DNA of 64,000 bases from Nocardioides sp. cx-173 (GTDB lineage: Bacteria; Actinomycetota; Actinomycetes; Propionibacteriales; Nocardioidaceae). Below, piece by piece: positions 38,410-47,633 of this stretch; positions within the stretch are counted from its first letter, which is position 1, and each line of letters starts with the position of its first letter. The stretch covers positions 1,736,001-1,800,000 of the forward strand of contig NZ_CP088262.1 in assembly GCF_021117365.1 (NCBI RefSeq). The letters run 5' to 3'. The position numbers and the translations under genes were made by a program. Under the pieces are notes generated by a model that saw only the letters and a program-made list of their open reading frames with translations, searched no databases and was not told the origin of the DNA.

Positions 38410-41400
38410 ATCGAACTCGCGCGCTCGCACGGGCTGAGGCTCGACGGACTTCGCGGACGCGGACTCGTCTGGTGGGCCGTGCCCCTGACCTGGCTGTGGT
38501 TCCTCGCGATGTCCTTTCTGCAGCGCGTGGGGGCGACGACCTTCGACACCAAGTTCGACCTGACCGCCGACCCCGAGCGGTTCCTGACGCGCAGCCTCTC
38601 GCTGTGGAACCAGAACTCCTCGTTCGGTGAGCTGCAGAACCAGGCCTACGGCTACCTGTTCCCGCAGGGCACCTTCTTCCTCGTCGGGGACTGGCTCGGC
38701 GTGCCCGACTGGACCGTGCAACGGCTCTGGAGCGGCCTGCTGCTCATCGTGGCCTTCGAGGGCTGCCGCCGACTGTTCCGCGCGCTCCGTCCGGAGGCCT
38801 CGCCCTGGGCCGCGTGGTTCGGAGGCGTCGCGTACGCCGTGGCGCCGCGTCTGCTGGGGCTGGCCGGCGTGCTCAGCGCGGAGGTGCTGCCGACCGCGGT
38901 GCTGCCGTGGGTCGTGCTCCCCATCGTGCTGGCCCAGCAGGGCCGGATCGGGCCGCGTGCGGGTGCCCTGTGGTCCGGGGCTGCCGTGCTGCTCCTCGGC
39001 GGCGTCAACGCCGTCGAGAACCTGGCGGCCCTGCCGCTGCCGCTGTTCGTCGTCCTCGCCACGGTGCGCCGCCCCGGAGGGGCCCTCCTGGCTCGCTGGT
39101 GGGTCGGCGCCGTCGTCCTCGCGAGCGCCTGGTGGATGCTGCCGCTGATGGTGCTCGGCCGTTACAGCCCGCCGTTCCTGGACTACATCGAGACCTCGAT
39201 CGCCGTCGTTCGTCCGCTGGGCTGGACGAACGTCACCCGCGGCGCCGACCACTGGCTGTCGTTCTTCTACGTCGGCGGCCAGCCCTGGTGGCCCGGCTCC
39301 TATGCCTTGGCCACCGAGCCGGCGCTGATCGTGGTGACCGCGCTGGTCGCGGCCCTCGGGATGCTCGGGCTGACGCGGCGCGGGATGCCGCTGCGCACCC
39401 CGCTGCTCGCCAGCCTGCTGCTGGGGGCCGTGTGCCTGACCATCTCCCGCGAGGGCGCCCTGGCCTCGCCGCTCCACGCGCAGTTCCAGTACCTGCTGGA
39501 CGGCCCCTTCTCCATGCTCCGCAACGTGCACAAGGTCGATCCGCTGCTGCGGCTGCCGCTGGCGCTGGGGCTCGCGCACGCGACCACCTGGCTCCTCCCC
39601 GCGGCCGGTCGCCGGCTGGCGGCGGCACGCACCCTCACGGCGTCGGGCCTGGTCGTGCTGCTGCTCGTCGCGGCCCACCCGCTGTGGAACGGCGACCTGC
39701 GCAAGCCCGGCTGGACCGAGGTGCCGGACGCGTGGCAGCAGGCGACCGACTACCTCGCCGACGTCGACGGCACGGGCTCCGCCCTGGTGCTGCCGGGAGT
39801 CGGGTTCGGCCAGCAGTGGTGGGGCTGGACCATCGACGAGCCGATGCAGGGACTCGCGACCACCCCGTGGGCGGCGCGGAGCCAGGTCCCGCTGACCCCG
39901 GGCGGCACCATCCGCTTCCTCGACGCGATCCAGGAGCGGATCGCCGATGGTCAGGGCTCGCCGGTGCTCGCCGACGTGCTGGCGCGCGCCGGGATCGAGT
40001 ACGTCGTGGTGCGCCGAGACCTGGACCTGTACTCCAGTGACGCGCCCGACCCGGCCCGGGTCGACCTGGCCCTGAGCCGCAGCCCCGGCCTGACCGAGGT
40101 CGGCTCCTTCGGTGAGTCTCCGACCCAGGACCAGGCGATGGTCTCGGTGCTGCGCGTGGACCGTGCGGTGTCGCGCGTGGAGGCCGTCGCGGTCTCCGAC
40201 GTCGAGACGTTGGCCGGCGGTCCCGAGGACGTGATCAGCGCCGTCGAGGCCGGTGTGCTGGACCCTCGCACCCCCGTCGTGGTGAGGGGGGAGAGGAACT
40301 GGGACGCCCGAGTCCCCGACGTCGTGGCCGACGGCTACCGCAAGCGCGAGCGCGCGTTCGGCCGGCTCGAGGACGCGGTGGGCCAGATCATGACGCGGGG
40401 CGAGGAGTACCGGACCGCTCGGACCGACCACGACTACCCGGGCCCCGAGGCCAGCCAGCGTGTCTACGCGGAGTACGAGGGGCTGGCCTCCGTCGTGGCG
40501 TCCTCCTCGGGCGGCTACTCCGACAACTTCGGCGCCGTGCGCCCGGAGCTCGGGCCCTATGCCGCCGTCGACGGACTCGATGAGACCTTCTGGCAGTCAT
40601 CGCCGTTGACCGACCCGGAGGAGCAGTGGATCGAGGTCCGCTTCGAGGAGCCGGTGTCCTACCCGAGCGTCAGGCTCTCCGTGGGCGTCGACGGCATCAC
40701 CGGGCTGCCCGTGCGCGAGGTCAAGGTGACCGCGGGCAAGCAGGAGGTCACGCGGCAGGTCGATCCCGACGTCGGGCTCGTGGAGATCCCGCTGCGCGGT
40801 GCCTTCGACTCGTTGCGGGTGGAGGTGGCCGGGGCCGCCGGCACCGAGGGGGTCGTCGCGATCCGCGACATCTCCTTCCCCGGACTGGACGTCCAGCGAC
40901 GTCTGGTGGTGCCCGAGGCCGGGGCCGGCGCCGAGACCACCTTCGTGCTGCGCTCGCGGGCGCATCGCCGGGGCTGCATCGACGCCGGCCTGGGCACGAA
41001 CTGCGGGCTGCTCACCAGCCCCCGGCCCTCGGAGGAGGAGTCCGGGATGGTCCGTCAGATCACCGTCGACGAAGGCGGTTCCTGGGACTTCGAGGGCTCC
41101 GTAGTCGCACGGGCCACCCCGGCCGCGCAGCGGCTCATGGAGCCGATCATGGGTCAGGCCCGGGTGCGAGCCTCCTCGACCTACCTGGAGGAGCCCGGCG
41201 CCGGGCCGCAGCTGGCCTTCGACGCCAATCCGGCCACCTTCTGGGCTGCCGCCGCTCGCGACCCGCGGCCCACGCTGCGCCTGCGCTGGGGCCCGAGGCG
41301 CACGGTGGACTCCCTCACCGTCAGCGAGCCTCGAGGAACGGCGGTCGCGCCGACCGGGGGCTGGGTCTCCAGCCCCGGGGAGCCGCGGCAGCGGCTGCGC

Positions 41401-42489
41401 TTCGACGCCGCGGGGCGGGCGGAGTTCGCGCCGATCACCTCTCGGCACCTGCGGATCACCTTCGACCCCTTGCCCGCGGAGATGGACAGCCCGGTGGGCG
41501 TCTCCGAGCTCAGCATCGACGGCCTCGACTCCCTGCGCTACTGGATGGACCGGGACCTGCCCACCGGCTCGATCTGCGGCATCGGGCCGGAGCTGGAGGT
41601 CGACGGCCGCATCTACCCCACGCGGGTCACCGGCACGCTCGGACAGGTGATCGACGGGACCGCCATGCCGCTTGAGTCCTGTGAGGGACCACTCCGCCTG
41701 GCACCCGGGACCCACGAGGTGCGGATCAGCGCCACGGAGCAGTTCGCCCCCACCCAGCTCACGCTGCGTCCCGCCGAGGGCAGGTCGCCCGAGGCGCCGG
41801 AGCGCCGCGACGTGGCGATCGAGTCGTGGGAGTCGAACGAGCGCAGCGTCGAGGTCGGACCCGGCCCCGAGTCTCTCCTCCTGGTCCCGGAGAACGTCAA
41901 CGACGGATGGGTGGCCGAGCTCGACGGTCGCGAGCTCGAGACGGTGCGCGTCGACGGGTGGAAGCAGGGCTACCTGGTGCCGGAGGGCGAGGGCGGCCGC
42001 GTGACCCTGACGTTCGCCCCCAACACCTGGTACCAGGCTGCGCTGGCGCTGGGTGGGCTGCTAGCGCTGCTCGTGGTGGCCGGGGCGGTGCTGGCGACGC
42101 GTCGCGAGCGGGCCCGCGTGGTGCTGGCGCTCGACCCGGTCGACGACCCGTGGGGGTGGTCGCGATGGTGGCGCGCCCTCGGCGTCGTGGTCGCTGTGCT
42201 CGTGGGCGGTCCGGCCCTGGGCCTCGGCTTCCTGATCGGCGTGGCGGGCGCCCGCCGGCTGGTCGACCCCCCGGCGCTGGGGGCCCTGCTCGTCGCCGCA
42301 GGCGGCGTCGCGGCAGGAGTGGTCGCCATCTCCGGGCCCGGACTGCCTCCCACGGTGTGCGATGCCCTCGCCGGCGTCGGTCTGGGGCTGGTCGCCTCCG
42401 CGCTCGCGATCGGTGCCGCGAGCCGTGCGGGCCTGCCCTCCGACGGCGTCGCCGACGGTGCCACGGAGAGGGAGGCCCTCCATGGCTGA
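38410..42489 (+). CDS. aftD: AftD-like alpha-(1->3)-arabinofuranosyltransferase
   Basis: About 1359 residues, close to mycobacterial AftD (1400). N-terminal GT-C membrane domain (about ten helices to residue 440) with the family segment TTFDTKFDLTADPERFL and the downstream NQAYGYLFPQGTFF. Two discoidin/F5-8C-like beta domains follow (about 700-840 and 920-1040), then a beta-rich extracytoplasmic part and four C-terminal helices. AftD adds alpha-1,3 arabinofuranose branches from decaprenyl-phosphoarabinose. The start is unclear: GGAGGGGAG at 38395-38403 points to ATC 38410; GTG 38332 and GTG 38479 are the only nearby standard starts. It overlaps the next gene by 8 bp. Confidence 0.9.
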   Translation: MELARSHGLRLDGLRGRGLVWWAVPLTWLWFLAMSFLQRVGATTFDTKFDLTADPERFLTRSLSLWNQNSSFGELQNQAYGYLFPQGTFFLVGDWLGVPDWTVQRLWSGLLLIVAFEGCRRLFRALRPEASPWAAWFGGVAYAVAPRLLGLAGVLSAEVLPTAVLPWVVLPIVLAQQGRIGPRAGALWSGAAVLLLGGVNAVENLAALPLPLFVVLATVRRPGGALLARWWVGAVVLASAWWMLPLMVLGRYSPPFLDYIETSIAVVRPLGWTNVTRGADHWLSFFYVGGQPWWPGSYALATEPALIVVTALVAALGMLGLTRRGMPLRTPLLASLLLGAVCLTISREGALASPLHAQFQYLLDGPFSMLRNVHKVDPLLRLPLALGLAHATTWLLPAAGRRLAAARTLTASGLVVLLLVAAHPLWNGDLRKPGWTEVPDAWQQATDYLADVDGTGSALVLPGVGFGQQWWGWTIDEPMQGLATTPWAARSQVPLTPGGTIRFLDAIQERIADGQGSPVLADVLARAGIEYVVVRRDLDLYSSDAPDPARVDLALSRSPGLTEVGSFGESPTQDQAMVSVLRVDRAVSRVEAVAVSDVETLAGGPEDVISAVEAGVLDPRTPVVVRGERNWDARVPDVVADGYRKRERAFGRLEDAVGQIMTRGEEYRTARTDHDYPGPEASQRVYAEYEGLASVVASSSGGYSDNFGAVRPELGPYAAVDGLDETFWQSSPLTDPEEQWIEVRFEEPVSYPSVRLSVGVDGITGLPVREVKVTAGKQEVTRQVDPDVGLVEIPLRGAFDSLRVEVAGAAGTEGVVAIRDISFPGLDVQRRLVVPEAGAGAETTFVLRSRAHRRGCIDAGLGTNCGLLTSPRPSEEESGMVRQITVDEGGSWDFEGSVVARATPAAQRLMEPIMGQARVRASSTYLEEPGAGPQLAFDANPATFWAAAARDPRPTLRLRWGPRRTVDSLTVSEPRGTAVAPTGGWVSSPGEPRQRLRFDAAGRAEFAPITSRHLRITFDPLPAEMDSPVGVSELSIDGLDSLRYWMDRDLPTGSICGIGPELEVDGRIYPTRVTGTLGQVIDGTAMPLESCEGPLRLAPGTHEVRISATEQFAPTQLTLRPAEGRSPEAPERRDVAIESWESNERSVEVGPGPESLLLVPENVNDGWVAELDGRELETVRVDGWKQGYLVPEGEGGRVTLTFAPNTWYQAALALGGLLALLVVAGAVLATRRERARVVLALDPVDDPWGWSRWWRALGVVVAVLVGGPALGLGFLIGVAGARRLVDPPALGALLVAAGGVAAGVVAISGPGLPPTVCDALAGVGLGLVASALAIGAASRAGLPSDGVADGATEREALHG

Positions 42490-44299
42490 GAGCAGCTCGA
42501 TCTGGCGCACCTGGGCCGGACCGTGGCGCTCCGCCGCCGGAGCGGTCGCCCTGGTTCTGATCGCGGGACAGGCGGTCTGGCGCGGTGTCCTGCTGGGCCG
42601 AGGGTTCTTCACCCAGGACGACTACCTCATGCTGCGCCTCGGCGCGGAGCCGCTGAGCTGGGGGATGCTGACGCAGGACTACTCGGGGCACTTCTTCCCC
42701 GGCGGCTTCCTCTTCGCCTGGGCGCACGCCCACCACGCGCCGCTCGACTGGGGCGTCGTCGTCGTGGAGATCCTGCTCATGCAGGCGGTGGCCGCGGTGC
42801 TCCTGTGGATGGTCCTGTGCCGGATGCTCCCGGGATCGTGGGCGCGGGTCCCACTCCTGGCCGTCGGCCTGGCCTGCCCGCTCGCCCTCTGGCCGACCCA
42901 GTGGTGGGCGGTCGCGATCCAGTTCCTGCCCATCAGCATCTGCCTGCTGCTGGCGGTGTGGGCGCTGTTGGTGCACCTGCAGGAGGGGCGCCGCTGGGCG
43001 CTGCCGGCGGTGCTCGCCGCCACCGCCGCGGGGCTGCTGTTCCAGGAGCGGGCCGCGCTGTTCCCCGTGGTCCTGGGCCTCATCGCCTGCGCCTTCTCTC
43101 CCGTGTCCGGGCCGCGGGCGATCGTGGCGGCGCTGAGGTCGCGGCTGCTGACCCTGTGGGCCCCGTTGGCGGTGCTGCTCGGGGGCTACCTCGTGCTGCA
43201 CCGCGCGACCGCGCCGATCGAGGCGACCTCCGCGGGCTCGACCGGCGGCGGGCTCGAACTCGTGGGCAACTTCGTGTTCCGCAACGCCGTCCCGGGCTTC
43301 GTCGGCGGCCCCTGGACCCCGACGGTGCTGGGGGACAGCCTGCTGATGCCGCCGACGTACGCGGTGGTCCTCGCCTGGCTGGTGGTGGGCTCGGCGGTGG
43401 TGTGGACCGTGGTCCGCGCCCGGCCCGCTCTCTGGGGCTGGCTGCTGCTGGCGGTCTATGCGCTCATCGACGTGGGACTGCTCTTCGCCGGGCGCTCCAT
43501 GATGGGCGGGCTCTTCGGACTGATCCCGCGCTATGCCGCCGACATGGTGCCGGTGCTGCCCGTCGCCCTCGCGCTGGTGGTCCGCGCAGTGCTGGCCGCA
43601 CCCGCTTCGGTCCCGCGTGCCCGTCGCCTCCGGGTGCCCCGGCCGCCGGGGGCGGTCGTGGCCGTCGGGCTCACGCTCGCCTACGTCGCCTCCGCGGCCG
43701 TCACGACCGCCGCGGTCGCCTCCTACTCCTACAACGACGAGGACCGGCGCTACGTCGAGACGCTGCGTGCGGAGCTGCGCGACCAGCCAGACGCGGTGAT
43801 CTTCGACGGCAGGGCGCCGGACGGAGTCATGATCGGGTGGTTCGCCGACGACGCCCGGGTGTCCACCATGGTCGGCATCGCCCCGGAGAGCCCGGTGTTC
43901 GACCTGCCGAGCCACCGGATGCGGATGGTCGGCTCCGACGGTCGCCTGCGACCGATCGACCTGGTGGCGTCGGCCAGGTCGGAGCCGACCGACGACGAGG
44001 CATGCGGCTACCCCATCACCCGGGACGGCGGTGTGATCCCCTTGGCGGAGCCGATGTCCGGGGAGCGCATGGTCGCCCGCATCAGCTACTACACCGCCGC
44101 CAAGGGGATGCTGCGGGTCGCGGCGTCCGGCGACGAGCAGGCTGTCCCGTTGCGCGGTGGTCTCAACGTCGTGGACCTGGTGGTCCGCGGAGACGTCGAC
44201 GCCCTGGAGATGTCGCTGCTGGACGAGGACGCGGGCGACGAGGTCGGGACGGTGTGCGTGGTGGCCGTGGAGGTGGGCTACCCCGTACCGCGGGACTGA
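42482..44299 (+). CDS. Polytopic membrane protein, GT-C-like, unknown
   Basis: 605 residues with about eleven membrane segments and a soluble C-terminal third (about 415-605). The first external loop has FFTQDDYLML; an Asp pair there is typical of GT-C glycosyltransferases using polyprenyl-phosphate sugars. No named family is recognised. ATG 42482 has GAGGGAGG upstream and overlaps aftD by 8 bp, so it is made together with AftD. Best guess: a second polyprenyl-linked glycosyltransferase or an accessory subunit, inferred. Confidence 0.7.
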   Translation: MAESSSIWRTWAGPWRSAAGAVALVLIAGQAVWRGVLLGRGFFTQDDYLMLRLGAEPLSWGMLTQDYSGHFFPGGFLFAWAHAHHAPLDWGVVVVEILLMQAVAAVLLWMVLCRMLPGSWARVPLLAVGLACPLALWPTQWWAVAIQFLPISICLLLAVWALLVHLQEGRRWALPAVLAATAAGLLFQERAALFPVVLGLIACAFSPVSGPRAIVAALRSRLLTLWAPLAVLLGGYLVLHRATAPIEATSAGSTGGGLELVGNFVFRNAVPGFVGGPWTPTVLGDSLLMPPTYAVVLAWLVVGSAVVWTVVRARPALWGWLLLAVYALIDVGLLFAGRSMMGGLFGLIPRYAADMVPVLPVALALVVRAVLAAPASVPRARRLRVPRPPGAVVAVGLTLAYVASAAVTTAAVASYSYNDEDRRYVETLRAELRDQPDAVIFDGRAPDGVMIGWFADDARVSTMVGIAPESPVFDLPSHRMRMVGSDGRLRPIDLVASARSEPTDDEACGYPITRDGGVIPLAEPMSGERMVARISYYTAAKGMLRVAASGDEQAVPLRGGLNVVDLVVRGDVDALEMSLLDEDAGDEVGTVCVVAVEVGYPVPRD

Positions 44300-44310
44300 G
44301 ACGCGGGCGG

Positions 44311-44349
44311 TGACCGGTCGGTGCGGGCTCGGGGGCCGCCGGCCGGTCA
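44311..44349. terminator. Possible bidirectional hairpin between convergent genes
   Basis: TGACCGG (44311-44317) and CCGGTCA (44343-44349) are complementary with a GC-rich 25-nt loop; the right arm contains the flippase stop codon. Confidence 0.35.
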
Positions 44350-45591
44350 GTCCGTCTGGTCGTGGCGCCGCACGTCGCGCAGCGCCAGGGTGGCGAGGAC
44401 GATCACCAGTGCCGCGTCGACGACGGCGACCGACACCGCCAGGCCGGTGATGTCCGTCGCGAACACGCCGGCTGTCACGATCGTCGCGACCCCGGCCCAG
44501 ATCAGGTACGTCGACCGGTGGCTCTCCCGCCCCAGGGCCGAGTAGACCAGCAGCTGGAGCGTTGCCAGCATGATGCCGAGGAGCGCGAAGAGCCACAGTC
44601 GCGACTCCACCTCGGCGTACTCGCTGCCTCCCACGAAGACCAGGGCGAGCGGGCTCAGCAGGTAGGCGCCGAGGGTACAGACGGCGCCCGTGCCGGCGAG
44701 GACGGCGAGCCCGCCCCTGAGAGCGGAGCGACGAGACGCGTGGGCCGACATCGAGGGGAACAGGACGACGATGACGAACTGTGGGAGGAACAGCACGGCC
44801 TTGGTGACGATCAGGCCGCCGGCGTAGAGGCCGGCGGCGTGCTCGTCCAGGGTGCGGCGCGCGATGAGGACGTCGACGTTGGTCAGGACGAGGAAGGCCA
44901 GAAGCGCGACCGAGCTCGAGGCCAGCTCGGCCAGCACCCGGCGGGCCGGCTCGGCAGGCAGGCCGGGAGCGGTCGGCCCGGAGTCGGCCCGAGGCCGGCG
45001 CAGCGCCCACCAGCCGACGGCTGCCGGAGCCGCCAGCCCCAGGAGCACCGCGAGCATGGCCGCCGTGGTCGTGGGGCTCACCGCGAGGAACACGCAGCCC
45101 AGGAGGAGACGGGGAACGCCCATCGCCATGTAGAGCAGACCCAGGGCACGCCAGCGGCGCTCTCCTTGGAGCACCCCGGCCTGTCCGCCCATGACCGTGA
45201 GGGGGCCGGCCGAGAGGCCGATCAGGATGGCGGGCCACATGCTGTCCAGCCGGAGCAGGTGGACGACGGCCGGGCTCGCCGCGAGGGCGGCCAGGCTCAC
45301 CACGAGCGCGACCCGGTAGGAGAGCCGCAGGATCGAGCGCTCGACCGACTTCGCGTGCTGGGCGTCCGCGGCGATGCGACGCGCCGCCGTGGCCTGGAGC
45401 CCGAGCTGCGGCACCGACAGGACCAGCAGGAAGGCCATCAGGCTGGCCACGGCGCCGTACTCGACCGGACCGAGCAGCCGCGCCGAGACCATCTGGAACC
45501 CGTAGGTGGTCACGTTCATGACGAGCATCGCCACGGCGATGCCGGCACTGCCGCGCAGGCCGGCGCCCCTGGTGGCTGTGGGCATGCTCAC
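44347..45591 (-). CDS. Polysaccharide flippase (MATE/Wzx-like)
   Basis: 414 residues, about twelve membrane helices, matching the oligosaccharide flippase superfamily: NVTTYGFQMVSARLLGPVEYGAVASLMAF at the N-terminus (in parts), LVLTNVDVLIARRTLDEHAAGLYAGG in the middle. Such proteins move polyprenyl-linked oligosaccharides across the membrane. GTG 45591 is chosen because TAAGGT ends exactly 6 nt upstream; ATG 45585 is the alternative. Divergent from the large membrane protein gene and next to AftD, so its cargo is probably the glycan of this locus. Confidence 0.85.
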   Translation of the reverse strand: MSMPTATRGAGLRGSAGIAVAMLVMNVTTYGFQMVSARLLGPVEYGAVASLMAFLLVLSVPQLGLQATAARRIAADAQHAKSVERSILRLSYRVALVVSLAALAASPAVVHLLRLDSMWPAILIGLSAGPLTVMGGQAGVLQGERRWRALGLLYMAMGVPRLLLGCVFLAVSPTTTAAMLAVLLGLAAPAAVGWWALRRPRADSGPTAPGLPAEPARRVLAELASSSVALLAFLVLTNVDVLIARRTLDEHAAGLYAGGLIVTKAVLFLPQFVIVVLFPSMSAHASRRSALRGGLAVLAGTGAVCTLGAYLLSPLALVFVGGSEYAEVESRLWLFALLGIMLATLQLLVYSALGRESHRSTYLIWAGVATIVTAGVFATDITGLAVSVAVVDAALVIVLATLALRDVRRHDQTD

Positions 45592-45597
45592 CGGAGG

Positions 45598-45603
45598 ACC
45601 TTA
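45598..45603 (-). promoter_or_regulatory. -10 element for leaderless flippase mRNA
   Basis: TAAGGT on the minus strand ends 6 nt before GTG 45591. Confidence 0.5.
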
Positions 45604-45607
45604 GGCC

Positions 45608-47377
45608 ATGTGGCTCCGCGCCGCGGCCGCCGGTGCGGGCGCCGGCCGCCGCGCGTGGTTGGATCGCGCCGTGGCCGGAGACCAGCGACGTGGAGGACGA
45701 GCGGTCCAGGCGGCGCCGGCCCTGTGGTCGCTGCTGCTCGCGGTGCTGATGCTCGGCCCGGCCCTGGGCAGGGGCTTCGTGCTCAGCTACGACATGGTCT
45801 GGGTGCCGGACCTCGCCCTGCGTGCGGACTTCCTCGGCATCGCGAGCGGGCTGCCCCGCGCGGTCCCGAGCGACGCCGTGGTGGCGATCCTGGACGAGGT
45901 GGTGCCTGGCGAGCTGCTGCAGAAGCTGGTGCTGATGGGCGCCCTCGTCGGGGCCGGGATCGGTGCCGCGCGGCTGGTCGGCGAGGTGCCGCTGCCCGCC
46001 CGGCTCATGGCGGTCTCGGTCTACCAGTGGAACCCGCTGGTGGTGGAGCGGCTGCTGATCGGCCACTGGCCGGTGCTCCTGGGCTACGCCGCGCTGCCGT
46101 GGGTGATCCTCGGCGCGCGTCGGTGGCGTGAGACCAGCAGTCTTCCCCCCGGCTTGTGCCTGCTCATGCCCGTCGCCTCACTGAGCGCGAGCGCCGGAGT
46201 GGCCACCGCCCTCGTGCTCGTCCTCTGTGCGGCCACCCGCCGGCCGGCGCACCTGCTCCGGGTCGCCGCGCTCGCCGCCGCGGCGAACGCGCCGTGGCTC
46301 GTGGCGGGGCTCCTGCACGCCGCAAGCGCCACCACCGCCGGGGCCGGCGCACGGGCGTTCGCCCTCGCCGACGAGGGGAGCCTTCCGGGACCGGTCGCCG
46401 CCCTCACGCTGGGGGGGATCTGGAACTCCGAGGTGGTGCCGGACGCCAGGGCCGGGCTGCTGGGCTGGGTCGCCACCGTGCTCCTGGTCCTGCTCGCTGC
46501 GGCCGGCGCACGACGCTGGTGGCGGGGCGCCGATCGGCGCGACGCCGTCGCCCTGCTGGTGATGTGGGGCGTCGGCTTCACCCTGGCCGTGGCGACGTGG
46601 GTGGCGCCGGAGTCGGCCGGCTGGCTCTTCAGCACCGTGCCCGGTGCGGGCCTCTTCCGTGACGGTGCCCGGGTCCTGGTGCTCTGTGCCCCGCTCCTCG
46701 CGATCCTGGTCGCGCACGGCACCGAGCCCGCCCTCCGGCTGGTGGCACCCGAGGCGGGGTCGCGCCTCGTCTTCGCGCCGGTGCTGGTCGCCCTTCCCGT
46801 CCTGGTGCTTCCCGGGGCGCTGTGGGGCGCGGGCGGCAGCCTGGGGGCGGTGGCCTACCCCGAGTCGTACGTCGCGGCCCGCGGCGTCCTCGACCGCGAG
46901 GGCCCGAGCGCCGGTGACCTGGTGAGCCTGCCGCTGTCGAGCTATCGCCAGCCGGCCTGGAACGACGACCGCAAGGTGCTGGACCCCCTGTGGCGTTATC
47001 TGCCCTACGACTATGTCGCCAGCGACGAGCTGGTCGTCGGCGGGACGACGCTGCCGGGGGAGGACCCGCGGGTCGCCGAGGTCGCCGAGGCCCTCGCGCT
47101 CGGCACTCCCGAGGCCAGGGCGAGCGCTCTGGCGGCGGCGGGGATCGGCGTCGTGGTCGTCGACACCACGGCGGTCGGCACCGCCCCGGACGTGGCCGGG
47201 AGGGTCCTCCTCGACGGTGACCTGCGGGTGGTGGCCCTCGAGGACCCCGCCCGACCGGAGCGCCACACCTCGTGGACCATCGCGATGGTGGCCGCGTGGG
47301 CGGGGTTCCTGGGCTGCCTGGCCACGGCCGTGCTGCAGGCGGCTCGCGCACGACGCCGCGACCGGATCGAGCGCTAA
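45608..47377 (+). CDS. Polytopic membrane protein, Rv0226c-like position and size
   Basis: 589 residues from ATG 45608, or 568 from GTG 45671, which is the likelier start because the extra N-terminus is Ala/Arg-rich and overlaps the divergent control region. About twelve membrane segments to residue 420, then a soluble domain and one final helix. Features: SYDMVWVPDLALRADFLG, YQWNPLVVERLLIGHWP, STVPGAGLFRDGARV. No enzyme family is recognised. Size and neighbours (GT4, methyltransferase, DUF3068) match M. tuberculosis Rv0226c, from memory. Confidence 0.7.
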   Translation: MWLRAAAAGAGAGRRAWLDRAVAGDQRRGGRAVQAAPALWSLLLAVLMLGPALGRGFVLSYDMVWVPDLALRADFLGIASGLPRAVPSDAVVAILDEVVPGELLQKLVLMGALVGAGIGAARLVGEVPLPARLMAVSVYQWNPLVVERLLIGHWPVLLGYAALPWVILGARRWRETSSLPPGLCLLMPVASLSASAGVATALVLVLCAATRRPAHLLRVAALAAAANAPWLVAGLLHAASATTAGAGARAFALADEGSLPGPVAALTLGGIWNSEVVPDARAGLLGWVATVLLVLLAAAGARRWWRGADRRDAVALLVMWGVGFTLAVATWVAPESAGWLFSTVPGAGLFRDGARVLVLCAPLLAILVAHGTEPALRLVAPEAGSRLVFAPVLVALPVLVLPGALWGAGGSLGAVAYPESYVAARGVLDREGPSAGDLVSLPLSSYRQPAWNDDRKVLDPLWRYLPYDYVASDELVVGGTTLPGEDPRVAEVAEALALGTPEARASALAAAGIGVVVVDTTAVGTAPDVAGRVLLDGDLRVVALEDPARPERHTSWTIAMVAAWAGFLGCLATAVLQAARARRRDRIER

Positions 47378-47432
47378 CCCGACGTTGGCGCTCGGCGCTG
47401 CTACGGTGTACTCCCTACCAGGAGGGCAACAC

Positions 47433-47588
47433 GTGCTTACCAACAGCTTGGTCACTCTGATCGCGACGATGGTCGTGGGCGGCGCCGTGGGCGCGGCCGC
47501 GATCGTGGGCCTTGTCAGCAGCCAGACGGCCGCACCCGACAAGTCTCCCGCGAGCGTCGAGAAGCCCGTCATCCAGTACGGCGAGTAG
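47433..47588 (+). CDS. DUF2613 small membrane protein
   Basis: 51 residues: one membrane helix (about 5-28, LVTLIATMVVGGAVGAAAIV) and then VSSQTAAPDKSP, the DUF2613 hallmark. In M. tuberculosis the DUF2613 protein Rv0236A is encoded next to AftD (Rv0236c), so finding it 5 kb from aftD here is meaningful. GTG 47433 has AGGAGGG upstream; TACGGT (47402-47407) is a possible -10. Likely an exported or membrane accessory peptide; function unknown. Confidence 0.85.
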   Translation: MLTNSLVTLIATMVVGGAVGAAAIVGLVSSQTAAPDKSPASVEKPVIQYGE

Positions 47589-47598
47589 CCCCCTTCTG

Positions 47599-47633
47599 GA
47601 CGCTCAGGTCCCCTCGTCGGGGTCCTGAGCGTC
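47599..47633. terminator. Bidirectional hairpin between DUF2613 and the GT4 gene
   Basis: GACGCTCAGG pairs with CCTGAGCGTC (10 bp), then one T/T mismatch, then CCCC with GGGG, around a 5-nt loop. The last codons and stop of the GT4 gene are inside the hairpin, so it can end transcription from both sides. Confidence 0.7.

Noticed and set aside
41897..46066. 1389-codon minus-strand frame across aftD, the membrane protein and the flippase
   Set aside because: It crosses genes on both strands, is His/Arg/Pro-rich and shows no domain; a GC-skew artefact.
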